Shown: positions 36,894 through 43,785 of the stretch, in pieces
How positions within the stretch are numbered: the stretch's first letter is position 1
Layout: each line of letters starts with the position of its first letter
From: Rhizorhabdus wittichii RW1
GTDB taxonomy: Bacteria; Pseudomonadota; Alphaproteobacteria; Sphingomonadales; Sphingomonadaceae
Direction of reading: 5' to 3'
Assembly (NCBI GenBank): GCA_000016765.1
Contig: CP000699.1
Span: 5,025,501 to 5,089,500, forward strand
Length of the DNA: 64,000 nt
Position numbers and translations under genes: made by a program
The notes under the pieces: generated by a model
The model's database searches: none
The model's input: only the letters and a program-made list of their open reading frames with translations
Told to the model about the DNA's origin: nothing

Positions 36894-38117
36894 TCAGGCG
36901 CTGAAGCGTTGCAACGCCCGGTCGACCAGCGCGCGTTCGCCGATCGGCCGCGAAACGATCGCCAGCCGGCCGTCGTCTTGGCGCCGCGCGATCAGCAGCA
37001 CGATCTCGTCCTCGACCGCGCCCAGGTCGACCGTCGCGCGCGACGGGGCGCTGCCCAGCATCATCCGCGCCGAACGCGCCTTGTCGACCTTCAGCGCGGG
37101 CCGGCGCTCGCCGCGTTCGGCGGCGACCACCGCCTTGATCCCGCCGGCGAGGCCGGGCAGCCAGCCCTCGACCATGCCGGCCGCCAGGCAGAGGCGGCGC
37201 GCATGGGTGAGGACGGCGGCGAATTCGGTGATCCGCTTGCGGTCATAGTCGCGGCCGAACACCAGCTTGACGACCGGCGTCATCGGCGCGCGCGCCTGCG
37301 GCACGATGCCGGCCTCGGCGAGCAGCGCGGCGAAGCCGGCCGGATCGCCCTCGGCGGCGAGCGCGACGTCATAGGCGAGCGAGATGGCGCGATAGAGCGC
37401 GGCGCGGGTGCGGCCTTCGCAATCGCGCGCCTCGCTGGCGAGCTCGCGGGCGTCCTCGACCAGCTCGGCGAGGTCGGGCTGCTCCTGGTCGGGCGCCGCG
37501 ACCGGCGTCTCCTCCACGGCCGCCGGCTGGGCCGGGCCGGCGAAGGCGGTGGTCACCGCCTGGACGATGTCGGGGGCGAGCGCCTGCTCGGCGGTTTCCT
37601 TCCAGTTGATGACGCCGTGGACCAGGTCGATCGCGCGGCCGTCCGACGAATAGGGCATCAGGATGCCGCGATAGAGCATCGGCTGGCCGCGATGACTGAC
37701 GAACTCGGCCTCGAAGCCGACCGGCGCGCGGTTGTCGAGGATCTCGGCGTAATGGGCGGTCAGGCGCGACAGCAGCGCGCGCGCGGGCACGTCGGCGACG
37801 GTCGCGACCTCGGCGCCCAACTCGCCTTCCTCGCGCAGCGCGCGGCCGAGATAGGCGATCGACGGATTGGCGCGGTCGGCGGCGAAGTCGAGCAGCACCG
37901 AATAGGGGCCGAACTCGCCCAGCGCCTCCGAATCGAGATCGGCGATCGACGGATAGTCGCGGCCATCGAGCAGCGACAGCCAGGTCTCATAGGCGCGCAC
38001 ATGCATGCGCCGCTCGTCCGCGCCGATCAGCGGCGGCAGGTCCATGCAGGGCTCGTCGGCGACGGGGAAGTCCCAGTCGGCGAGATCCTCGGCGATGAAC
38101 GAGCGATAATCTTCCAT
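36894..38117 (-). CDS. PAS-domain protein of unknown function
   Basis: 407 residues, no membrane segment. An N-terminal module (about 1-170) has YPSIADLDSEALGEFGPYSVLL, then DVPARALLSRLTAHYAEILDNRAPVGFEAEFV and YRGILMPYSSD, the layout of an alphaproteobacterial PAS-like sensory domain. An acidic helical region (about 205-260) and a C-terminal domain of unknown type follow. The ligand and output are unknown. The ATG at 38117 has GGGG eight bases upstream. It precedes the glutamate dehydrogenase gene on the same strand. Confidence 0.7.
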   Translation of the reverse strand: MEDYRSFIAEDLADWDFPVADEPCMDLPPLIGADERRMHVRAYETWLSLLDGRDYPSIADLDSEALGEFGPYSVLLDFAADRANPSIAYLGRALREEGELGAEVATVADVPARALLSRLTAHYAEILDNRAPVGFEAEFVSHRGQPMLYRGILMPYSSDGRAIDLVHGVINWKETAEQALAPDIVQAVTTAFAGPAQPAAVEETPVAAPDQEQPDLAELVEDARELASEARDCEGRTRAALYRAISLAYDVALAAEGDPAGFAALLAEAGIVPQARAPMTPVVKLVFGRDYDRKRITEFAAVLTHARRLCLAAGMVEGWLPGLAGGIKAVVAAERGERRPALKVDKARSARMMLGSAPSRATVDLGAVEDEIVLLIARRQDDGRLAIVSRPIGERALVDRALQRFSA

Positions 38118-38285
38118 GGTCGATCCCCGATAGGGCGGCCGATTCCGGAATCGCCGCCTCATCGACCATCATGCGCGCGGGCGGGTTGAGGATTGGTAAA
38201 GGCGCGGGCGCTGGGCCGGCGTGAAAGATAGCGGCGAGAGCGCTTGAAACTGCCGGTCACCACTGTTAGAGGCGCGCTTCGGTTC

Positions 38286-38361
38286 GCCGCTTTAGCTCAG
38301 TTGGTAGAGCATCGCATTCGTAATGCGGGGGTCACAGGTTCGAGTCCTGTAAGCGGCACCA
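38286..38361 (+). tRNA. tRNA-Thr (CGU anticodon)
   Basis: 76 bases including CCA. The acceptor GCCGCTT pairs with AAGCGGC, the anticodon CGT is at 38319-38321 in the loop TTCGTAA, and the T arm is CACAGGTTCGAGTCCTGT. It reads ACG codons. Its 3' end marks the switch from core genes to catabolic genes. Confidence 0.95.
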
Positions 38362-38378
38362 CCTCAATCCGAAATTGC

Positions 38379-38708
38379 TTACTTTCCGTCGCGATCACCG
38401 AGAGCGCGCGCGGTCCACAGACCGGCGTCGTTCGTCTCGACGGCGACGCGCTCACCAGGGGCGAGGCCGTCGGCGACGAAGCAGATCAGGTGGGGGGCGG
38501 CGTCGAGCAGGACCGTTCCGATCCGCAGCGGCAGCCGCGCGGCGAGGTCGGGTTCGAGCGAGCGGTGGAGCGCGCTGGTCGCGAGCAGCCGGCCGGTGCC
38601 GGGATGGTCGGCCGGCGCCAGCGCGTCGGACAGGCAGGATCGGCAGATGTCGCGGCGCGGATATTGCCAGGTCCCGCAGTCGGAACAGCGCTGCAACGAT
38701 ATGGTCAT
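38379..38708 (-). CDS. DUF35 OB-fold protein with zinc ribbon
   Basis: 109 residues. The N-terminal rubredoxin-like zinc ribbon has C8xxC11 and C22xxC25 (QRCSDCGTWQYP ... CRSC), followed by an OB fold (STRUCTURE: TGRLLATSALHRSL, GTVLLDAAPHLICFV). DUF35 proteins act as partners of thiolase-like enzymes, as ChsH2 does for the aldolase Ltp2 in steroid side-chain breakdown. The ATG overlaps the TGA of the thiolase-like gene, which supports a complex between the two products. Confidence 0.86.
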   Translation of the reverse strand: MTISLQRCSDCGTWQYPRRDICRSCLSDALAPADHPGTGRLLATSALHRSLEPDLAARLPLRIGTVLLDAAPHLICFVADGLAPGERVAVETNDAGLWTARALGDRDGK

Positions 38709-39877
38709 GGCCGCCCCTCCAGGATCGCGGCGGCGGTGGCGAGGCAGCGGTCGAAGGTGACCATGCCATAACCGCTCGCCAGCGCGATCCGCGCATCGGG
38801 CAGCTGCGCTCCGATCGGCCGGCGGACCACCTGGCGCAGCGCCTCGACCACCGGCAGGAAGCCGCCCGCCGCCCCGGCCTGGCCGCAGCCGAGCTGGCCG
38901 CCGCAACTGTTGACCGGAAAGTCGCCGCCGACGCCGAGATCATGGCGGCGGACGAAGGCCGCGCCCTCGCCCTTGGCGCAGAAGCCGAGGTCCTCGATCT
39001 GCTGGAGGACGATCACCGGATAGTCGTCATAGGCCTGGAGGCAGTCGACGTCGCCGGGGCCGAGGCCGGCCTGGGCGTAGAGCGTGTCGCGGTCCATCGC
39101 CCAGCCGCCGCGCTCGGCGATCGGGTCGTCGGCATAGGCGTCGTGCCGCTCGATCGCCCCGCGGATCACCGCATAAGGCAGCCCCAGCCGGCGGGCGCGC
39201 TCGACCGTCATCACCAGGAAGCCCTCGGCCCCGGCGCACGGCATCACGCAGTCGAACAGATGAAGCGGCGTCGCGACCGGCGGCGCGGCGAGATAGTCGT
39301 CGATCGTCAGCGGCTTGGCGCCGAGCAGCGCATTGGGGTTGGCGCGGGCATGGCTGCGCTGGGCGACGACGACCCGGCCGAAATCGGCGCGCTCGGCGCC
39401 ATGGGTCCGCATATAATGGTCGGTGATCAGCGCGAAGACGCCGTTCGGGCCGGCCGCGCCATAGGGATAGACCGCCTCGCGCGAGAAGCGGCTGAAATTG
39501 CGCACCAGATCGCCGAACGCGCCGGCATCGGCCGTGTCGCCGCCGATGCAGGCGACCACCGAGGCGTCGCCGGCCTGCACCGCCCGTGCCGCACGGCGCA
39601 GCGCCATCACCCCGCTCGCGCCGCCGGTTGGAATCCAGTCGAGCCAGCGCGGCGACAGGCCGAAATGCTCGGTCAGCGCGATGCTGGTGTCGGGGCCGAG
39701 GGTGAAGGAGGAAGCGGCGAGGCCGTCGACCTCCGCCTTGGCGATCCCCGCCTGCGCGATCAGCTCGCGCAGCGCCGTGCCGATGTGCCAATGCGCCGAG
39801 CGGTCGCTGTGCCGCGCATAACGGACCGTGACCGGACAGGCGATCGCGACCCCGTCATAGCCGCGCGGCAGGGTCAC
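38705..39877 (-). CDS. Thiolase-like (SCP-x/Ltp-type) protein lacking the thiolase Cys and His
   Basis: 390 residues of the thiolase fold. Where thiolases have the acyl-accepting Cys the sequence is PTGGASGVMALRRAARAVQAG, and the C-terminal NxHGG motif reads NSCGGQLGCGQAGAAGG, so the usual Cys/His chemistry is not retained. The same replacement occurs in the Ltp2-like aldolases that cleave CoA thioesters with a DUF35 partner. GTG 39877 overlaps the stop of the acyl-CoA ligase gene (GTGA) and the end overlaps the DUF35 gene (ATGA). The three probably form one pathway module. Confidence 0.83.
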   Translation of the reverse strand: MTLPRGYDGVAIACPVTVRYARHSDRSAHWHIGTALRELIAQAGIAKAEVDGLAASSFTLGPDTSIALTEHFGLSPRWLDWIPTGGASGVMALRRAARAVQAGDASVVACIGGDTADAGAFGDLVRNFSRFSREAVYPYGAAGPNGVFALITDHYMRTHGAERADFGRVVVAQRSHARANPNALLGAKPLTIDDYLAAPPVATPLHLFDCVMPCAGAEGFLVMTVERARRLGLPYAVIRGAIERHDAYADDPIAERGGWAMDRDTLYAQAGLGPGDVDCLQAYDDYPVIVLQQIEDLGFCAKGEGAAFVRRHDLGVGGDFPVNSCGGQLGCGQAGAAGGFLPVVEALRQVVRRPIGAQLPDARIALASGYGMVTFDRCLATAAAILEGRP

Positions 39878-41526
39878 GCGCGCCGCGCCCCGCCGCCGCG
39901 ACCGACGGTGTAGCCGGCCGCCTCCCGGTCCCATGTCTCGGGCGTCACCCCGATCTCGCGCAGCCGGTATTTCTGCACCTTGCCATTCTCCGTCATCGGC
40001 AGCCGGTCCGCGAACAGCACATAGCGCGGCACCGAGAAATAGCTCATCCGCGGCTTGCAATAATCGAGCAGCGCGACCGGATCGAGGGCCATCCCTTCTT
40101 TCAGCACCACCGCCGCCATCACCTCGTCCTCGGTCAGTTCGGAACGGACCGGGAAGACCGCGGCCTGGGCGACCGCCGGATGGCTCGCCAGCACCTGCTC
40201 GACCTCATAGGCGGAGATGTTCTCGCCACGCCGCCGGATCGCGTCCTTGATCCGGTCCATGAAGGTGAAGCGGCCGTCGGCGTCGCGGACGACGCGGTCG
40301 CCGGTGTGGAGCCACAGGTTGCGCCAGGCGGCGACGGTCGCCGACGCCATCTCGAAATAGCCGGTCGCCATCGCGAAGGGCTCGTCGGCGCGCACGACCA
40401 GTTCGCCCGGCACGCCCGGCGGCAGTTCATTGTCCTCCTCGTCGACCACGCGCGCCGTGAAGCCGGGACGGACGCGACCCATGCTGCCCGGCTTCTGGTC
40501 GGCCAGCCGGTCGCCGATGACGAAATTGGTCTCGGTCGATCCATAGCCGTCGACCGCGCCGATGCCGAAGCGCGCGCGGAAGTCGGCGGCGAGCGCGGCC
40601 GAGACGCCGGGGGCCAGCGCGCGCGTCGTCGGATGGTCGTTGTCGCGGTCGGACGGCGGGGTCGACTGCAGGATCGAGACCATCGCGCCGAGCAGATAGG
40701 TGACGGTCGCCCGGTGCTTGCGCAGCGCATCGGTGAAGCCGCTCGCCGAGAAGCGTTCGAGGACGACGAGCGTCGCCCCGCTGAGCAGCGCCGAGAAGAA
40801 GGTGGCGAGCGCGTTGACGTGGAACAGGGGCAGGGTGGTCAGCAGCACGTCGCGCGCCTCGATCTCCAGCAGGTCGACCGAATGGGCGCCCCACCAGTAG
40901 AATTGCGCATGCGGGCAGCAGACCCCCTTGGAGGGGCCGGTGGTGCCTGATGTGTAGATGATCGCGGCCATGTCGCCGGGGCGCGGCGATGCGGCGTCGG
41001 CGCCCGCGTCCAGCGGCGGCATCGGGCCGACCTTCCAGGCCGCGGGCCAATGGCCGGCGGCGGGGGGCGGGCTATTCTCGCCGTCGAGCAGCCAGACCTC
41101 GGCCAGCGCCAGCGCGGAGGGATCGACATGGTCGAGCGCGGCGGCGCCGTCGGCATCGGCGGCGATCAGGCGCGCGCCGCTGTTGCCCAATATGTGCTGG
41201 AGTTGCGGCCCGCGCGCGAAATGGTTGATCGGCACCGCCACCGCGCCGATCCAGGCGCAGCCGAGGAACAGGTCGAGAAAGGCGATCCGGTTGCCGCAGA
41301 AGATCGCGACCCGGTCGCCCCGCGCCACGCCGGCATCGCGCAGCAGCGCGCCCGCCGCCGCCGCGCGCGCCGCCATCTCGCCATAGCCGAAGCGCGTGTC
41401 GCCGAAGATGACCAGAGGCTTGTCGCCCAGCGCCGCCCGCCGCGTCAGCAGGGCGGGGATCGATCGATCGGCAAGAACCTCGCTACCCGCCATGACAGGC
41501 TGCGCGGCGTCTTCATGAACAGGCAT
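39874..41526 (-). CDS. AMP-forming acyl-CoA synthetase
   Basis: 550 residues of the ANL superfamily. AAIIYTSGTTGPSKGVCCPH is the P-loop motif, DGYGSTETNF the adenine-binding A5 motif, LWLHTGDRVVRDADG A7, and DRIKDAIRRRGENISAYEVE A8. The catalytic Lys is in TENGKVQKYRL. It activates a carboxylic acid with ATP and CoA; steroid, aromatic or fatty side chains are all possible. The start is uncertain: ATG 41526 is used, with in-frame ATGs at 41622 and 41587 also open. Confidence 0.88.
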   Translation of the reverse strand: MPVHEDAAQPVMAGSEVLADRSIPALLTRRAALGDKPLVIFGDTRFGYGEMAARAAAAGALLRDAGVARGDRVAIFCGNRIAFLDLFLGCAWIGAVAVPINHFARGPQLQHILGNSGARLIAADADGAAALDHVDPSALALAEVWLLDGENSPPPAAGHWPAAWKVGPMPPLDAGADAASPRPGDMAAIIYTSGTTGPSKGVCCPHAQFYWWGAHSVDLLEIEARDVLLTTLPLFHVNALATFFSALLSGATLVVLERFSASGFTDALRKHRATVTYLLGAMVSILQSTPPSDRDNDHPTTRALAPGVSAALAADFRARFGIGAVDGYGSTETNFVIGDRLADQKPGSMGRVRPGFTARVVDEEDNELPPGVPGELVVRADEPFAMATGYFEMASATVAAWRNLWLHTGDRVVRDADGRFTFMDRIKDAIRRRGENISAYEVEQVLASHPAVAQAAVFPVRSELTEDEVMAAVVLKEGMALDPVALLDYCKPRMSYFSVPRYVLFADRLPMTENGKVQKYRLREIGVTPETWDREAAGYTVGRGGGARRA

Positions 41527-41678
41527 TTGGGCATCCCGGAAAGGCAAGGCATAGGGCGATCGTGGGGCAGGCTCGCATGGCTCCATGAATGGTTCAAGCT
41601 TAAAATGAATTCGATCTGCCAATCATCGCTGACTTTCTCGATTATGCCCCATGGCGGGGGGCGTTCGGAGCCCTCCCG

Positions 41679-41738
41679 GAGCCTGATCGTTTGAGGCGGA
41701 AGCGCCCCGCGCTTCCGCCGATGACGTGAATCAGGCTC
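41679..41738. repeat. Dispersed 60-bp palindromic repeat, copy 1
   Basis: Begins GAGCCTGATCGTTTGAGG and ends ATCAGGCTC; the centre is a GGCGGAAGCGC/GCGCTTCCGCC hairpin (41695-41719). A closely related copy in the same orientation lies at 43580-43638. It lies 11 bases past the epimerase stop and may also serve as its terminator. Confidence 0.8.
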
Positions 41739-41748
41739 TCTTCAAGGT

Positions 41749-42744
41749 CTAGAGGCCGCCCCAGAAACCCTGCGGAACGCGGCAGGTTCCGGCGTCGTAC
41801 ATCGCGGCGGCCACGGTGTCTTCCGACAGGAACCATGCGCCGTCCAGATCGACGATCTCGCAATATTGCCCGACCACGAAGGCGGGCGCCATGGCGAGGC
41901 TGGATCCGGCCATGTTGCCGACCATCAGCCTGACCCCGATCCGTCGGGCGAGGTCGACCATCCGCAGCGCCTCGGTCAGTCCGCCGCACTTGTCGAGCTT
42001 GATGTTGACGACGTCGAAGCGATGGCGATGCCGGTCGAGCTCGACGCAGTCGAGGATGCTCTCGTCGGCGGCGACGGGGATCGGGCAGCGCCAGCCGTCG
42101 AGCTGCGCCTCCTCGCCGCGGCGGACGGGCTGTTCGAGCAGCGCGACTCCCGCCTCCACCAGGGCGGCTGCCAACGCCTCGAACGATTCGGCCGAATAGC
42201 CCTGATTGGCGTCGACCCCCAGCCACACATCGGGGCGGGCTCGCCGCACCGCCCGCATCCGCGCGATGTCGGCCGGCAGGTCGCCGTCCAGCTTCAGTTT
42301 GATCGCCTCGACCGGCGGAAAGCCGGCGAGCCGGTCGAGGATCTCCTCGGGCGTATCCGCGGGAAGGGTGAATGTCGTGACGAGCGGACGCGCGGCGTCG
42401 AGCCCGGCGATCCGCCAGACCGGCTGGCCGGTCAACCGCGCCTCCAGGTCCCAGAGCGCGCAGTCGAGGGCATTGCGGGCGCCGCCCGGGGGGAGGAGTT
42501 CCTGCAGTTCGGCGCGGCCGGCCCCGGCCTCGATCGCATCGCGGACCCGCTCGATCTCGGCGGCCATATGGGCCGGATCGTCGTGGAGATAATAGACGCC
42601 CGCCGCCTCGCCGCGCCCCGCCACACCGTCCTGCTCGATCGAGGCGACGACCGAAGGCATCGAATCGAACTGATAGCCGGCGATCCGGAAAGGCTCGCGC
42701 ATCCGGTTCTCGATCCGCTTATGGGTCAGGACCCGCCGGCTCAT
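41749..42744 (-). CDS. Dipeptide epimerase (enolase superfamily, L-Ala-D/L-Glu type)
   Basis: 331 residues. The barrel acid-base Lys motif is EAIKLKLDGD (KxK), metal ligands lie in GVDANQGYS, ALLEQPVRR and VAADESI, and the second-face Lys is in NIKLDKCGGL. The C-terminal LMVGNMAGSSLAMAPA is typical of dipeptide epimerases. It inverts the second residue of a dipeptide, classically L-Ala-D-Glu from murein, though family members vary in specificity. Start MSRRVL at 42744. It is downstream of the XRE-cupin regulator on the same strand. Confidence 0.85.
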   Translation of the reverse strand: MSRRVLTHKRIENRMREPFRIAGYQFDSMPSVVASIEQDGVAGRGEAAGVYYLHDDPAHMAAEIERVRDAIEAGAGRAELQELLPPGGARNALDCALWDLEARLTGQPVWRIAGLDAARPLVTTFTLPADTPEEILDRLAGFPPVEAIKLKLDGDLPADIARMRAVRRARPDVWLGVDANQGYSAESFEALAAALVEAGVALLEQPVRRGEEAQLDGWRCPIPVAADESILDCVELDRHRHRFDVVNIKLDKCGGLTEALRMVDLARRIGVRLMVGNMAGSSLAMAPAFVVGQYCEIVDLDGAWFLSEDTVAAAMYDAGTCRVPQGFWGGL

Positions 42745-42845
42745 CGGGGCGTTCCCGGGATCGGGCGGCGGGAAAGGGCGGGGGCCGCCGGCGGCGGGCT
42801 GTGCATGGTCGTGGACATGACCGCGACATCGCACAGCCGTGACGA

Positions 42846-42864
42846 TGTTTCAATATTAGAAACA
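42846..42864. promoter_or_regulatory. Inverted repeat upstream of epimerase, candidate operator
   Basis: TGTTTC and GAAACA flank the seven-base AATATTA. It lies 102 bases before the epimerase start, in an AT-rich patch unlike its GC-rich surroundings. GAAAC half sites recur at 43731 and 43740 in front of the divergent TonB receptor gene. Confidence 0.45.
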
Positions 42865-42884
42865 ATATGCCATATCAGAAATGA

Positions 42885-43559
42885 TCATCCGTCCGGGCCG
42901 TCGCCCGCATCCGCCTCGCCGGGCGGGGCTTTGTCCCAGCGATGATTGGCGGTTTCGACGAAGCGCTGTATCCCGGCGCCGGCGCAGATCGACAGCAGCC
43001 GGCAGGGGCCGTCGCTGACGCGGACATAGGCATGCGCCATGCCGCTGTCGAAATAGATCGAGTCGCCCTGTTCGAGGCGCAGCGGCGCGTAAAGATCGGA
43101 GTGCAGCTCCATCGCGCCGCACAGGACGTACAGATATTCCTCGCCCTCGTGCCGGGCGATCCCGCGATATTCCTCCAGGGTGCGGGCCTCCACCTCGATG
43201 ATCATCGGGACCATCATCTTGTCGAGCAGATCGGCCGCCAGATAATGGTGACGATAGCGCTCCGAACTCGATTCGGGCCACTCCCCCGCCCGGATGATGC
43301 TTCGCCGGCCGACCGCGCCGCGGGCGGGCTCGTCGGGCGCGGCGGTGGAGAAGAGCTTGCCGATCTCGACGCCCAGCGCCTGGGCCAGCAGCACCAGCCT
43401 GTCATAGGTCATCCCCATCTTGCCGTTTTCGAGCTTGGACAGGGTCGAGAAGGGCAGGCCGGTCCGGGCGGCGAGCTCGCGCAGGCTCAGCCCCTTGTCG
43501 AGGCGCGCGGCGCGGAGCGCGGGGCCGGGCTGGGAAGTGTTGCGGGGTGTTTTCGCCAT
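42885..43559 (-). CDS. XRE-family regulator with C-terminal cupin
   Basis: 224 residues. The helix-turn-helix is at about 14-68 (LRAARLDKGLSLRELAARTG, PFSTLSKLENGKMGM). A cupin sensor domain follows, with HEGEEYLYVLCGAMELHSD and a YFDSGMAHAYVRV strand. Regulators of this build sense a small ligand and often control amino-acid, polyamine or peptide use. It faces the TonB receptor and lies upstream of the epimerase, so it is the likely regulator of the whole locus. No good ribosome site is seen before the ATG. Confidence 0.87.
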   Translation of the reverse strand: MAKTPRNTSQPGPALRAARLDKGLSLRELAARTGLPFSTLSKLENGKMGMTYDRLVLLAQALGVEIGKLFSTAAPDEPARGAVGRRSIIRAGEWPESSSERYRHHYLAADLLDKMMVPMIIEVEARTLEEYRGIARHEGEEYLYVLCGAMELHSDLYAPLRLEQGDSIYFDSGMAHAYVRVSDGPCRLLSICAGAGIQRFVETANHRWDKAPPGEADAGDGPDG

Positions 43560-43579
43560 GGTTTCCGGGGAAATCCCTA

Positions 43580-43638
43580 GAGCCTGATCGTCTGAGGTGG
43601 AAGCGCTCCGCGCTTCCGCGATGATGTGCACCGGGCTT
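43580..43638. repeat. Dispersed 60-bp palindromic repeat, copy 2
   Basis: GAGCCTGATCGTCTGAGG, then the hairpin GGAAGCGC/GCGCTTCC, aligning with 41679-41738 with few differences. The 3' arm is less conserved here (CACCGGGCTTTT). It sits in the intergenic region between regulator and TonB receptor. Confidence 0.78.
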
Positions 43639-43785
43639 TTCAAGGGTTTATCCTGGAGCCCGGGGCGGCCGAGATTTAGCGCAACCAATTCCTCTTGTGA
43701 ACCGGCGCGATCCTGTGCAAGAAACGTGTTGCTAAAAATGAAACATGCGTCATCCTCGGGCGGCGCAGATGCAAGGGAGCATGAA

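Noticed and set aside
34405-37248. A 947-residue open frame on the plus strand
   Set aside because: It runs antisense through the glutamate dehydrogenase and PAS-protein genes, which have clear family motifs; composition is that of a shadow frame.
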